Assembly: GCF_900169165.1 (NCBI RefSeq)
Contig: NZ_FXYY01000019.1
Coordinates: forward strand, 1-64,000
Direction of reading: 5' to 3'
Length of the DNA: 64,000 nucleotides
DNA from: Brevibacterium linens ATCC 9172
GTDB taxonomy: Bacteria > Actinomycetota > Actinomycetes > Actinomycetales > Brevibacteriaceae
Below the pieces are notes generated by a model. That model saw only the letters and a program-made list of their open reading frames with translations, was not told where the DNA came from and made no database searches. Each line of letters opens with the position of its first letter. The stretch's first letter is position 1. Below, piece after piece: positions 52,730 through 62,206 of the stretch. The translations under genes and the position numbers were made by a program.

Positions 52730-54703
52730 TCAGTTCCAATAGGAGGCTGAACGCGATCGCATGCTGTCGCGGAACTGAGCGGTCGACTTTTCGAGCAGCT
52801 CACCGGTGCCCCAGTCGAGGACGACGCCGTGTTGACGGACGACGTCGTGAACAGACAGCTCGCCGTCACGGTAGCGACGTGCGACCTCGGTGGCATCAGC
52901 GTCCAACCAGGAATCGCGCTCGGCGCGGATCGTTTCGCGCTCCCGTGCTGTCGCCGCTTCATCGATCTCGTACTCGTCGAGTTCCGCATCGATCTCATGG
53001 ACGACGACACCGTAATCCTTGGCTGCACGATCGATGGAGACGTAGCCGTCGATGACATCCTCGAGGACCTCACCGGTTGGACGCTCCAGCGGATCGCCGA
53101 AGCCGCCTCCACCAGCGCTCGGGCGCTCGAATGTGTCGCCGGGGCTGATTGACACGTTCGAGAAAGTCGCTCCCAGATAGTGGGAGTTCTCCGATGCGGG
53201 GTTGAGCCATACACCGTGAGGGATCGACGGAAGGCCACCGTTGATTCCCCACGTCGTCGACCGGCCGCGATCACAGCAGTAGCTCATCACCGCGCCGGCC
53301 GCGTCTGTGAGGATGCCGCCCTTGTTCACCCCGCAGCCTCCGCGGAAACGCCCGGGTCCGCCGGAGTCGGTGTTGATTGAATGCTGTGTGGTGATCACCG
53401 GTGTCAGCCGTTCCTGACCTTCGACCGGCTGCACGGCAAGCCCGGTGCCGAAGACCGGTGAGGTTGCTGAGGACCCGTCCTTGGTCGACCGACCGCCCCA
53501 GCCCCCGGCCATCCAGTCATACCACATGAAATACGGATTCGACTGCGACCGTGCATCGTGCCCGCCGACGAGCAGGTACTCCAGGTTGAAGGCGCAGGCC
53601 ATCGCTCGTTCGGGAATGATGTGAGACCACAGTTCGAAGATCGCGTTCATGACCTTTTCGTAAGGACCCGAGCAGAAACCGGTCACAGCATGCGGCCAAC
53701 CTGCGTTGACGACCGTTCCCTCTTCTCCGATCTCTGCTGTCACAGCTTCATAGAAGCCCGAGTTGAGTGGGACCTCTGGGAAGAAGGTCTTCGTGCCGGC
53801 ATAGATTGCAGAGAATGTCGTTCCGTATCCGGAGTTGAGGAATGTTGAAACGGCTTCGGCCGATCCGGTGAGGTCATAGTGAATGCCTGAGCCGTCCAGT
53901 GTGAGCTTGACCCGGATCGGCACCAGGCCTTCACCCTTAGCGGGATCGCCATCGAGGTAGTCGACAGTCTCCCACTCTCCACGGGGTAGGTCGCCGAGGC
54001 TGGCGAGCACGGTGCGGCAGACATAGTCCTGTGTCTCCTGCATTGCATCGAGAACCGTGTCCTTCGAGTATTTGTCGACAAGGCGCAGGACCTCGCGCTC
54101 ACACACAGCTGTTGCTTCAGCCTGGGCATTGAGGTCGCCGAGTGCTTGATCAGGGGCACGCGTATTCGACACGAGCAGCTGAGCCACATCGTGGAGGAAC
54201 CGGCCTTTGTGCCATACCCGCAGCGGGGTGATGCGGAGTCCCTCGCCGAAGTGCTCGCTGGCGGAGACGTCGAACGACCCGGGCACGGATCCGCCGATGT
54301 CGGCCCAGTGGCCCTTGTTCTGCGCGAAGCCGATGATCTCGTCGTCCGCGAAGATCGGGCGAATGAAGCTGACGTCATTGAAATGAGTGCCGCCGCGGTA
54401 GGGGTCGTTGATGAGGAAGACGTCTCCGGGATTGATATCGTCGCCGAACTCTTCCATCACTGCTTTGCATTGGAAGTGAAGGGTGCCGACGTGGACGGCG
54501 ATGTCGGCGCTGCCCTGCATCACGGTATTTCCGTGACGGTCGCAGAGTGCAGATGAGAAGTCCCTCGAATAGATGACGAAAGAATAGCAGGTCCGCAGAA
54601 TCTGCTCACTCATGAGATCAACACTGGTCGCGAACGCGTTTTTGAGTACTTCGAAGGTCACCGGGTCGAGCGTGGAAGTCGACTTTTCCGTTGTTGTCGT
54701 CAT
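52730..54703 (-). CDS. hyuB: Hydantoinase B/oxoprolinase subunit
   Basis: The 657-residue HyuB subunit has NDPYRGGTHFNDVSFIRP near residue 95, HWADIGGSVPG, a long conserved core, and the C-terminal STPSAGGGGFGDPLERP-like region (ERPSAGGGGFGDPLERP) typical of HyuB/acetone-carboxylase beta-like proteins. It acts with HyuA in ATP-dependent opening of hydantoins, 5-oxoproline, or in carboxylation, depending on subgroup. It lies 10 bp after hyuA with GAGGAGAGA before its ATG, and is longer than the usual 500-590 residues because of a C-terminal extension. Confidence 0.84.
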   Translation of the reverse strand: MTTTTEKSTSTLDPVTFEVLKNAFATSVDLMSEQILRTCYSFVIYSRDFSSALCDRHGNTVMQGSADIAVHVGTLHFQCKAVMEEFGDDINPGDVFLINDPYRGGTHFNDVSFIRPIFADDEIIGFAQNKGHWADIGGSVPGSFDVSASEHFGEGLRITPLRVWHKGRFLHDVAQLLVSNTRAPDQALGDLNAQAEATAVCEREVLRLVDKYSKDTVLDAMQETQDYVCRTVLASLGDLPRGEWETVDYLDGDPAKGEGLVPIRVKLTLDGSGIHYDLTGSAEAVSTFLNSGYGTTFSAIYAGTKTFFPEVPLNSGFYEAVTAEIGEEGTVVNAGWPHAVTGFCSGPYEKVMNAIFELWSHIIPERAMACAFNLEYLLVGGHDARSQSNPYFMWYDWMAGGWGGRSTKDGSSATSPVFGTGLAVQPVEGQERLTPVITTQHSINTDSGGPGRFRGGCGVNKGGILTDAAGAVMSYCCDRGRSTTWGINGGLPSIPHGVWLNPASENSHYLGATFSNVSISPGDTFERPSAGGGGFGDPLERPTGEVLEDVIDGYVSIDRAAKDYGVVVHEIDAELDEYEIDEAATARERETIRAERDSWLDADATEVARRYRDGELSVHDVVRQHGVVLDWGTGELLEKSTAQFRDSMRSRSASYWN

Positions 54704-54713
54704 TGGTCTCTCC

Positions 54714-56801
54714 TCACAGGCCGTTCTGTGTCGAATCGGCGGAAGCGGTTTCCAGTGCGGGCACGTCTGCCTCGGTTGTCAGTGCAATGCGGATGTTGAA
54801 CCACTCGTCGATCACCGCGGAGGAATCCGGCGGGATGACCGTAGTCGAATCGATCTGGTTGAGAATTGCGGGCCCGATGAATGCAGCTCCGGACGGAAGG
54901 TTCTCCCGCTGGTAGACAGGCGTCGAGTGCCATTGACCGTCGAAGAAGACTTCCCGCACCTCGATGGGCTCTCCTGGATCCTTGCCGCTGGCCGGTGTCG
55001 GTTTGAACGTCGGTTTCGGTGTCTTGCCGAGAGCCTTCAGGTGCAGTTGATAGATCTCGACAGGGGTGTCGTCCTGTCGGAACGCGTACTGCTTTTCGTG
55101 TTCTTCGTGGAACAACTGAACTGCCTCGCGCAACGCGTTCGGCCCGGAACCCATTTTGACCTGCAGCGAACGCCACTGACCGTGATAGCGCATCGAGATC
55201 CCCCGCTCGAACACGGCATCTTCTTCTGCCACCTTTTCGTGACGTAGGCGATCTCGTCCCTCGAGCTCGAGCTCACGGAAGTGCTGTTCGACTGTTTCGG
55301 CGTCGGCTGAATCTGCGACGCCGGTGAACATTTGGGACAGATCGTGCTGGATGTCGACAAGCAGACACCCGAGGGCCGAGGTGACTCCGGGGCTTGGCGG
55401 CACGATTACAGAAGGAATATTGAGTTCGCGAGCGACATCGGCTCCATGCAATGCTCCAGCACCGCCGAAGGCAATGAGTGCGAAATCGCGGGGATCGAGT
55501 CCGCGGCGGATAGACACGAGACGGACGGCATCCGCCATGTTTGCGTTGGCCACCTTGACGATGGACTCGGCCGCGGAATCGACATCGAGCCCGAGGGGAT
55601 CGGCGATCTTCTCCTTGATGGCAGATTTTGCACTTTCGCGATCCAGTGTCATCTCTCCATCGGCAAGATCCGTGCCGAGCCGATTGAGCCAAAGGTTGGC
55701 ATCGGTGTTCGTCGGTTCTGACCCACCGCGGCGATAGCAGACCGGGCCAGGATCGGCACCAGCCGACTGCGGTCCGTTCCTCAACGACCCGGCAATATCG
55801 ATGTGCGCCAGGGATCCGCCTCCCGCACCGATCGTGAGAACTTCGATGCTGGGGAAGACGATCGGGTGACCGTATTCGACCTCCCACTCATTGGTTTCAC
55901 GCAGCTCGCCATCGGCAATGAGCGAAATGTCCGTCGAGGTGCCGCCCATGTCGAGGCCGACTGCATTGGCATGACCGCATTGCTCGGCGACATGTTGAGC
56001 GGCAATAGCGCCGGCGGCGATTCCCGAGGCCGCCAGGCGGACCGGGAAGTGTTTGACCATCTCGGCGGTCATGGACCCGCCGCCCGAGTGGAGCAGCAGA
56101 AGCTCACCGGTGTATCCGTCGTCAGTCAGGTTGTTATCCAGTTGTTCGACGTATCCGGAGACCAATGGGCCGAGTACCGCATTGGCTACGGTGGTATTGA
56201 AACGGTTGTGTTCAAAGATCTCCGGAAGAACTTCGGCCGAGGTGGAGATGCTAGCCTCGGGGAGCTCCTCACTGAGAATCTCTCGCATGCGGATCTCATG
56301 TGCGGCATTCGCGTAGGAATTGATGAAGCAGACAGCCACCGTATCGACCCCGCGCTTCTTCAGTAAGCGCCCGAGCTGTCGCGCTTCATCTTCGTCGAGT
56401 ACGGTGACGATGTTGCCTGAGAAATCTATGCGCTCAGTGACCTCGAAACGGTCACGCCGACGGATATAGGGACCGGATACGTCGGAGTACGCATCCCAGA
56501 GATCGTTCTTCGTTCCGTCTCGAATCTCGATGACATCACGGAAACCTTTGGTTGTCACCATCGCAGATTTGGGAAAATTACGAGTAATGAGTGCATTGGT
56601 GGCAACTGTCGTTCCATGGGAGAAGAGCTCGACTTGTTCGAGGTCGACGTCAGCCCGACGCACGCCGTTGAGGACTGCTTCCATTGGGTTGCTGGGGGTC
56701 GAAGGGACCTTCGTCACCCGCATTTGTTGGGTGGATTCGTCAAAGATGCAAATGTCAGTGAAAGTACCGCCAACGTCGACGGCGACTCGCAGATCAGCCA
56801 C
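54714..56801 (-). CDS. hyuA: Hydantoinase A/oxoprolinase subunit
   Basis: The 695-residue ASKHA-fold ATPase subunit opens VAVDVGGTFTDICIFD, the phosphate-1 motif. FSHGTTVATNALITR, VGLDMGGTSTDISLI (phosphate 2) and AFGGAGALHGADVARELNI follow. It forms a complex with HyuB for ATP-dependent hydrolysis of cyclic amides (N-methylhydantoin, 5-oxoproline) or related carboxylation. The start is GTG with AAAGGAGAGC 4 bp upstream. It is the first gene of the operon and is divergent from a PucR-type regulator. Confidence 0.86.
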   Translation of the reverse strand: MADLRVAVDVGGTFTDICIFDESTQQMRVTKVPSTPSNPMEAVLNGVRRADVDLEQVELFSHGTTVATNALITRNFPKSAMVTTKGFRDVIEIRDGTKNDLWDAYSDVSGPYIRRRDRFEVTERIDFSGNIVTVLDEDEARQLGRLLKKRGVDTVAVCFINSYANAAHEIRMREILSEELPEASISTSAEVLPEIFEHNRFNTTVANAVLGPLVSGYVEQLDNNLTDDGYTGELLLLHSGGGSMTAEMVKHFPVRLAASGIAAGAIAAQHVAEQCGHANAVGLDMGGTSTDISLIADGELRETNEWEVEYGHPIVFPSIEVLTIGAGGGSLAHIDIAGSLRNGPQSAGADPGPVCYRRGGSEPTNTDANLWLNRLGTDLADGEMTLDRESAKSAIKEKIADPLGLDVDSAAESIVKVANANMADAVRLVSIRRGLDPRDFALIAFGGAGALHGADVARELNIPSVIVPPSPGVTSALGCLLVDIQHDLSQMFTGVADSADAETVEQHFRELELEGRDRLRHEKVAEEDAVFERGISMRYHGQWRSLQVKMGSGPNALREAVQLFHEEHEKQYAFRQDDTPVEIYQLHLKALGKTPKPTFKPTPASGKDPGEPIEVREVFFDGQWHSTPVYQRENLPSGAAFIGPAILNQIDSTTVIPPDSSAVIDEWFNIRIALTTEADVPALETASADSTQNGL

Positions 56802-56890
56802 GGGGCTCTCCTTTGATTGTGATGTGCTTCATAGCCTGACTTCAGCCTGGCCCCTTGGTCAATGGAGCAATCGAAAGTTCTGTGGGACGA

Positions 56891-56909
56891 TTTTGTGAAA
56901 CTTACAAAA
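56891..56909. promoter_or_regulatory. Operator-like repeat in the hyuA/pucR divergent region
   Basis: TTTTGT (56891-56896) and ACAAAA (56904-56909) are inverted half-sites separated by 7 bp, in an AT-rich patch between the divergent hyuA and PucR-type genes, where a shared operator would be expected. Confidence 0.45.
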
Positions 56910-56944
56910 CCGATTCATGGCCGCTGTCGGCAGGAGAATACGTA

Positions 56945-58096
56945 GTGCGCGCACGCCAGGAAATATCGCAGGAGCGGATCTTCGACGAGTTGCTCATGTC
57001 CTTGGATGCTGTCGACCCAGTGGAGTCGATGCTGAAGAAGGTTGTCCGGCTCTGTGGTGGATCCGCGCTTGTGATCAACGAGCTCGGTGAGGTCGTCCGT
57101 TCGGTCGGCGCTGCGCCGAGCCACCTTGTTTCTGAGTGGATACGGTCTTCGGTGTTCTCCGGTGACACCGGGCCGGGTTCACATTTGGAGACGATTCGCG
57201 GGACGATCGGTCGGTGGGGTGTTTTCGCCCGGACCATGAGGATCCGATTGCGAGACCACGCCGTCGTCGTTGCCAGTCATGATGATGAGGAAGCGGTTGC
57301 AGACCGGCGTGCCGAGGTGGATGCCGTACTTGACACCGTGTCCAAACTTTTGCGCGCCTTTGCCGGCTTCGAGTCGTTTTCCATCAGCAATCGCAATGAG
57401 GAATCGGCACGCCTGTTGCGGGACCTTGAGGCGGGAATCTCTGTTGGACGCGAGTCGAGTCTGTGGCGATCGCTGGAGCGGTTCGGGTTTTCGGCATTCG
57501 AGCCGGTACGAGTCCTAAGGATTCGGACGGATCCCGAACAGACTTCAACGGAACTGCGACGAGCCGAAGTCGGCAACGGACTGCTGCTGAGTGATTCGGG
57601 GACGATGCCGACCGAGATTGAGATGATTGCTCTCTGTAAGGCGGACTATGAAATCAGGCAGAGGTTTGATGAGCCGGGCCTGATCGGAATCGGCATCTCT
57701 GGGCCATTCACTGCTCTCAGCCAGGTCCCGGAGATGCTCAGGGCAGCGGACGTTGCTCTGGTGGCTGCTGCAGATGGTGGTTTCGCCTATGTTGATGAGA
57801 TGCGGCCAATCGAGTGGGCCGCGGCGCGAATGAACTCGCGATTTGATCGACAGCTCATCAGTCGATTCCTCGGCCTTCTCTCGGAGAGCGAGGATGCCTG
57901 GACGACTTTGACGACATACATCGACTGCGGAGCAAAGATCAGCGAGACAGCCGCCCGGCTCCACGTGCACGAGAACACCGTTCGCTATCGGTTGGGGCAG
58001 ATCGAGAAGAAGCTCAGCCGTCGCCTCAGCGATCCTTTCACTATGGCCGACATCGTCATCGCATTCGAGTCGAAGCGAATGGAAATCGCACGGTGA
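56945..58096 (+). CDS. PucR-family transcriptional regulator
   Basis: The 383-residue regulator has an N-terminal sensory region of GAF-like character (VVRLCGGSALVINELGEVVR), a middle domain of the CdaR type, and the C-terminal PucR helix-turn-helix with the diagnostic LTTYIDCGAKISETAARL and HENTVRYRLGQIEKKL. PucR/CdaR proteins control purine, hydantoin, gamma-aminobutyrate or sugar-acid genes, so the divergent hyuAB is the natural target. GTG 56945 (AGGAG about 10 bp before) was preferred over TTG 56855, which would overlap the operator-like repeat. Confidence 0.78.
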   Translation: MRARQEISQERIFDELLMSLDAVDPVESMLKKVVRLCGGSALVINELGEVVRSVGAAPSHLVSEWIRSSVFSGDTGPGSHLETIRGTIGRWGVFARTMRIRLRDHAVVVASHDDEEAVADRRAEVDAVLDTVSKLLRAFAGFESFSISNRNEESARLLRDLEAGISVGRESSLWRSLERFGFSAFEPVRVLRIRTDPEQTSTELRRAEVGNGLLLSDSGTMPTEIEMIALCKADYEIRQRFDEPGLIGIGISGPFTALSQVPEMLRAADVALVAAADGGFAYVDEMRPIEWAAARMNSRFDRQLISRFLGLLSESEDAWTTLTTYIDCGAKISETAARLHVHENTVRYRLGQIEKKLSRRLSDPFTMADIVIAFESKRMEIAR

Positions 58097-58192
58097 GCGC
58101 GGTCCGATATCGACACCGCGGCAGGCGCCGGCAGGGCCGGAGGGATCGCGCGGCCCGACTCCCTGACACCCAGACCCGAGTAGCATGGACCC

Positions 58193-60505
58193 ATGCCCCA
58201 CCATCTGCTGACTTCGACCCCTCCGAGCGGCAACGGCACCGCTGGAGACGGTGCCGACGGCACCCCCGCCCCCACCCACCGGCGGCCCGTCCCTGCCCGC
58301 CGCAGCCTCATCGCGCTCTTCGCGATCCTGCTCGTCGCCTGGGTGGGTGTCGCCGGAGTCGGTGGACCCTACTTCGGCAAGATCTCCGAGGTGGCCACGA
58401 ACGATCGTTCCTCATTCCTCCCCGAGTCCGCCGAATCGACCCGAGCACAGGAGATCATCGACCGCTTCAGTGACGACGACTATGTCCCCGCCATCGTCGT
58501 TCTCGAGAACACGGACGGCCTCACCGACGACGACTCCGTGGCCCTCGACGACGTGGCGAAGGAACTCGACGACGACGGTCTGCTTGCCGCCGACGCCTCA
58601 CCGGTCATCCCCGCGGACGACGGCGACGCCCTCCAACTCATCCTCCCCGTCTCCTCCGACACCACCGCCGATGACGTCGAGAAGATCAGAGACGTCATCG
58701 CGAACACCTTCCCGACCGCGAATGCCGCCGATGCGGCACCGGATGAGTCCGGCAACGTCGCCACCCCGGCCACGGTTGCCGATGTCTACGTCACCGGCCC
58801 CGCCGGCTTCGCCGCCGACCTCACCGAGGCCTTCGCCGGCATCGACGGGATCCTCCTGCTCGTCGCCCTCATCGCGGTCTTCGTCATCCTCGTCATCGTC
58901 TACCGCTCTCCGCTGCTGCCGGTCATCGTCCTCTTCACCTCGGTCGCCGCGCTGTCCGCGTCGATCTTCGTCATCTGGCACCTCGCCGACGCCGGGATCC
59001 TCCTCATCAACGGCCAGGTCCAGGGCATCCTCTTCATCCTCGTCGTCGGCGCCACCACGGACTACTCCCTCCTCGTCGTGGCCCGGTTCCGCGATGCCCT
59101 GCAGACCGAGCGGGATCGTGTTCGGGCCGGACTCGCTGCGCTCAAGGGCGTCGCCGAACCGATCGCGGCCTCCGGAGGCACCGTCATCGCCGGCCTCCTG
59201 GTCCTCCTGCTCACCGACCTTGCGTCGACGCGCGCCCTCGGCCCGGTCGCGGCCATCGGCATCGTCGTTGCCATGCTCGCGGCGCTGACCTTCCTGCCCG
59301 CCGCGCTCATCATCGTCGGTCGTGCCGTGTTCTGGCCGTTCCGACCCCAGGTGACGACCGCCGAGGTTGGGCTCCGTAAGAAGGGAATGTGGGCCCGGAT
59401 CGCGGGTGGGATCGCCGCCCGACCGCGCCTGATCTGGATCGGACTCGTCATCCTGCTGGCTCTGCCGCTCATCGCGGTGCCGCAGTTCAAGGCCTCCGGG
59501 GTCGCGCAGAGCGAGTTCGTGCTCGGCGAATCCGAGGCTCGTGACGGCCAGGACGTCCTGGCCGAGCATTTCCCAGGTGGGTCCGGAACTCCGACCCAGG
59601 TAGTGCTCGACGCGAACGAACTGAGCACTGCCGCCGAGGCGGTCGGCCGCCTCGGCGGGGTCGGTTCGATGACCGTGGCCGCTGAGGATTCCCCGAGCGG
59701 AACCATCGGGATCGACGAGGACGGAAAGCTCCAGCCCCCGCAGGGTGGTCCGGGCAGCGGCGCACCGGATGCTGCCGGCGGCTCGGCGGCGATCGATCCC
59801 ACCGAGGTCGACGGTCAGGTCCTCCTCGAAGTCACACTCTCCGATGCGGCGGACTCCCTGGCTGCCGAGACGACGGTGACGGAGATCCGCGATGCCGTGC
59901 ACGACATCGACGCGCACGCCCTCGTCGGCGGGCAGACCGCGGTCGACCTGGACACGAACAACACGGCCGAGGCGGACCGGACCCTGGCGATCCCGATCAT
60001 CCTGGTTGTCATCACAGTCATCCTCATCCTGCTGTTGCGGTCCCTGTTCGCGCCGCTGCTGCTCGTGGTCCTGACGGTGCTGTCCTTCGGCACGGCGCTC
60101 GGGGTCTCTGCGCTCGTCTTCAACCACCTCATCGGCTTCGACGGCGCCGACCCCTCGGTGCCGCTGTACGCGTTCGTCTTCCTCGTGGCGCTGGGCATCG
60201 ACTACAACATCTTCCTCATGTCCCGGGTGCGCGAGGAATCCCTGCACCTGGGCACCCGACGGGGAGTGCTCTCCGGACTCGTCGCCACGGGCGGGGTGAT
60301 CACCTCGGCGGGGATCGTACTCGCGGCGACCTTCGCCGCACTCGCCGTCATCCCGGTGATGTTCCTCGTCCAGCTCGCCTTCATCGTCACCTTCGGCGTC
60401 CTCCTCGACGCGATCCTCGTGCGTTCTCTCGTCGTCCCGGCCCTCGTCCACGACATCGGACGAGCCGTGTGGTGGCCGTGGCGGAAGGGGATCCCGCGGG
60501 ACTGA
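58193..60505 (+). CDS. MMPL/RND-family membrane transporter
   Basis: This 770-residue protein has about twelve predicted helices in two MMPL repeats. VGATTDYSLLVVARFRD in the first half and ALGIDYNIFLMSRVREE in the second are the GxxxDY motifs of the proton relay; in both halves helix groups follow a large external loop. The N-terminal 35 residues are Pro/Gly/Thr-rich. The second external loop contains a Gly/Ser/Pro-rich insertion (about residues 485-540) preceded by a perfect hairpin of the recurrent 10-mer. It probably exports lipids or amphiphiles and has no adjacent regulator. Confidence 0.85.
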   Translation: MPHHLLTSTPPSGNGTAGDGADGTPAPTHRRPVPARRSLIALFAILLVAWVGVAGVGGPYFGKISEVATNDRSSFLPESAESTRAQEIIDRFSDDDYVPAIVVLENTDGLTDDDSVALDDVAKELDDDGLLAADASPVIPADDGDALQLILPVSSDTTADDVEKIRDVIANTFPTANAADAAPDESGNVATPATVADVYVTGPAGFAADLTEAFAGIDGILLLVALIAVFVILVIVYRSPLLPVIVLFTSVAALSASIFVIWHLADAGILLINGQVQGILFILVVGATTDYSLLVVARFRDALQTERDRVRAGLAALKGVAEPIAASGGTVIAGLLVLLLTDLASTRALGPVAAIGIVVAMLAALTFLPAALIIVGRAVFWPFRPQVTTAEVGLRKKGMWARIAGGIAARPRLIWIGLVILLALPLIAVPQFKASGVAQSEFVLGESEARDGQDVLAEHFPGGSGTPTQVVLDANELSTAAEAVGRLGGVGSMTVAAEDSPSGTIGIDEDGKLQPPQGGPGSGAPDAAGGSAAIDPTEVDGQVLLEVTLSDAADSLAAETTVTEIRDAVHDIDAHALVGGQTAVDLDTNNTAEADRTLAIPIILVVITVILILLLRSLFAPLLLVVLTVLSFGTALGVSALVFNHLIGFDGADPSVPLYAFVFLVALGIDYNIFLMSRVREESLHLGTRRGVLSGLVATGGVITSAGIVLAATFAALAVIPVMFLVQLAFIVTFGVLLDAILVRSLVVPALVHDIGRAVWWPWRKGIPRD
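59631..59658. repeat. Perfect hairpin of the recurrent 10-mer within the MMPL gene
   Basis: CCGCCGAGGCGG (59631-59642) and CCGCCTCGGCGG (59647-59658) are fully complementary with loop TCGG, inside the coding sequence just before a low-complexity loop. It is a very stable potential mRNA hairpin. Confidence 0.7.
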
Positions 60506-60728
60506 ACGCCAGGCCGCCTCGGCGGGGGACGGCATCCGTCGCGGCCGGCGGATTCCGGCGGTCGGGCAGCGAACGTCGGACCGCCTCGGCGCGAGAAAAC
60601 AGAATGATCACAATCCGTCCTGCGCAGTGGTCGGCTGTGGCGATGATCACGGTGTTCCTCTAGGGTGCAGTACGTAGGTATTGCTCACGCAACACTGACC
60701 TGATCATCAGGTTTCGAAGGAGAACACA
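60506..60728. other. Intergenic region with two copies of the recurrent 10-mer
   Basis: CCGCCTCGGC occurs at about 60514 and 60583 in the same orientation, 69 bp apart, in the 223-bp gap between the MMPL gene and the TAXI receptor gene. No gene was found. GAAGGAG at about 60716 is the ribosome-binding site of the receptor gene. Confidence 0.5.
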
Positions 60729-61718
60729 ATGACGCGCACTCTTCGCCGACCCCGCACCCTCGCCGCAGCCGCCGGAATCGCGGCCCTGACACTGCTCGCC
60801 ACCGCCTGCGGAGGCGGCGGAGGTGGAGGCGGTGAGGAAGGCGAACAGAGCGCCGACTTCATCACGATCGCCACCGGCGGCTCCTCGGGCGTGTACTACC
60901 AGGTAGGGGCCACGATGTCGGAGATCCTCGCCGACGAACTCGGCGCCGACACCTCCGTGCAGTCGACGGGCGCCTCGGTGGAGAACCTCACCCTCATCCA
61001 GGACGGGGGAGCGGAACTCGCCTTCACCCAGGGCGACGCGGTCGACCAGGCCCTGGCCGGCGAGGGAGCCTTCGACGGCAAGCAGATCGACTCCCTGCCC
61101 GTCGTCGCCAACCTCTACGACCAGTACGTCCAGCTTGTGACCATCGAAGGCTCGGGCATCGACTCGATCGAGGACATCAAGGGCAAGTCGGTCTCCGTCG
61201 GCGATCAGAACTCCGGCGTCGAACTCAACGCCCGCACCGTCGTCGACGCCTACGGGCTCAGCTACGACGACTTCAGCGCCGACTACCTGCCCTACGCCGA
61301 GGCGATCGACCAGATGCGCAACGGTCAGCTCGACGCCGCATTCGTCACCAGCGGTCTGCCGAACTCCGCGGTCACCGACTTGGCGACCAGCGACGACGTC
61401 AAGGTCGTCCCGTTCACCGGGGACGGGCGGGAGAAGCTGCTGTCCGAGCACGACTACTTCGGCGAAGGCGAGATCCCGGCCGGCACCTACGGTGACAGCA
61501 AGGCGGCCGAGACCCTGACGATTCCCAACCTGCTGGTCGTCAGCCCCTCGCTCAGCGATGACGCCGTCTACGACATCACGAAGACCCTGTTCGACAACAT
61601 CGACAAGATCCAGAGCTCGCACAACGCGGCCAAAGACATCACCGTCGACAACGCGCAGGACGTGCCCGTGAGCGAACTCGCCCCCGGAGCGAAGCAGTAC
61701 TTCGACGAACAGGGCTGA
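60729..61718 (+). CDS. TRAP transporter TAXI-family solute receptor
   Basis: The 329-residue lipoprotein has a basic N-region, a hydrophobic helix and lipobox LLATAC with C27 lipidated, followed by a poly-Gly spacer. The mature part begins FITIATGGSSGVYYQVGATM, the hallmark of TAXI (TRAP-associated extracytoplasmic immunogenic) receptors, and has GNAFTQGD-like ELAFTQGDAVDQAL plus KGKSVSVGDQNSGVELNA. It delivers a carboxylate or amino acid (glutamate in characterised members) to the fused TRAP permease encoded 490 bp downstream. The DUF1850 gene lies between them, the normal order for this system. Confidence 0.87.
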   Translation: MTRTLRRPRTLAAAAGIAALTLLATACGGGGGGGGEEGEQSADFITIATGGSSGVYYQVGATMSEILADELGADTSVQSTGASVENLTLIQDGGAELAFTQGDAVDQALAGEGAFDGKQIDSLPVVANLYDQYVQLVTIEGSGIDSIEDIKGKSVSVGDQNSGVELNARTVVDAYGLSYDDFSADYLPYAEAIDQMRNGQLDAAFVTSGLPNSAVTDLATSDDVKVVPFTGDGREKLLSEHDYFGEGEIPAGTYGDSKAAETLTIPNLLVVSPSLSDDAVYDITKTLFDNIDKIQSSHNAAKDITVDNAQDVPVSELAPGAKQYFDEQG

Positions 61719-61721
61719 GCC

Positions 61722-62201
61722 ATTTCGAGCCTGACCCGCCGGGCGGCTCTCACGCTCGCCACCACGGTGGGGCTGGGCATCGCCGTTCCGACGTCGATGT
61801 CCGGTCCCGCGCCGAGGCGGCTGGTCATCCGACAGCAGGCGCCGGGTGACCGGGTGTACCGGTCGGTGCCGATCGACGGCGACGACGAGGTGGCGATGAC
61901 GTGGATGCACTCGGTCGACAAGACCCCCTGGTGGGAGTACTACCGGGCCGTCGGCGACGAACTCGTCCTCGACTGCACGGAACTGTCGCTGATGGGAGCG
62001 GGCACCCCGTTCGAGGCCCCGCGGACAGAACTCGACGGTGACATGGTCAGGCTCTGCGGCCTCGACGAGCACTTTGCGGCCGTGCGGTGGATCCACTCTC
62101 ACCGCGTCCACCACCGGATCTACGTCAACGGCGAGCTCCTGCTGCCGACCCGGGCCATCGACCACCACGTCCACGCCGAGATGATCGTGATCGGAGACTG
62201 A
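61722..62201 (+). CDS. DUF1850 protein of the TAXI-TRAP system; non-canonical start suspected
   Basis: The protein carries the DUF1850 pattern with VYRSVPIDGDDEVAMTWMHS, VDKTPWWEYYRAVGDE, and a closing HVHAEMIVIGD. Only GTG 61767 is a standard start, but it would cut off the in-frame residues SLTRRAALTLATTVGLGI that look like a signal peptide with an Arg pair. An ATT at 61722 (3 bp after the TAXI stop) or CTG at 61731 would include it. The coordinates given use 61722. DUF1850 proteins are found almost only between TAXI receptors and fused TRAP permeases; their role is not known. Confidence 0.7.
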   Translation: MSSLTRRAALTLATTVGLGIAVPTSMSGPAPRRLVIRQQAPGDRVYRSVPIDGDDEVAMTWMHSVDKTPWWEYYRAVGDELVLDCTELSLMGAGTPFEAPRTELDGDMVRLCGLDEHFAAVRWIHSHRVHHRIYVNGELLLPTRAIDHHVHAEMIVIGD

Positions 62202-62206
62202 AGACC

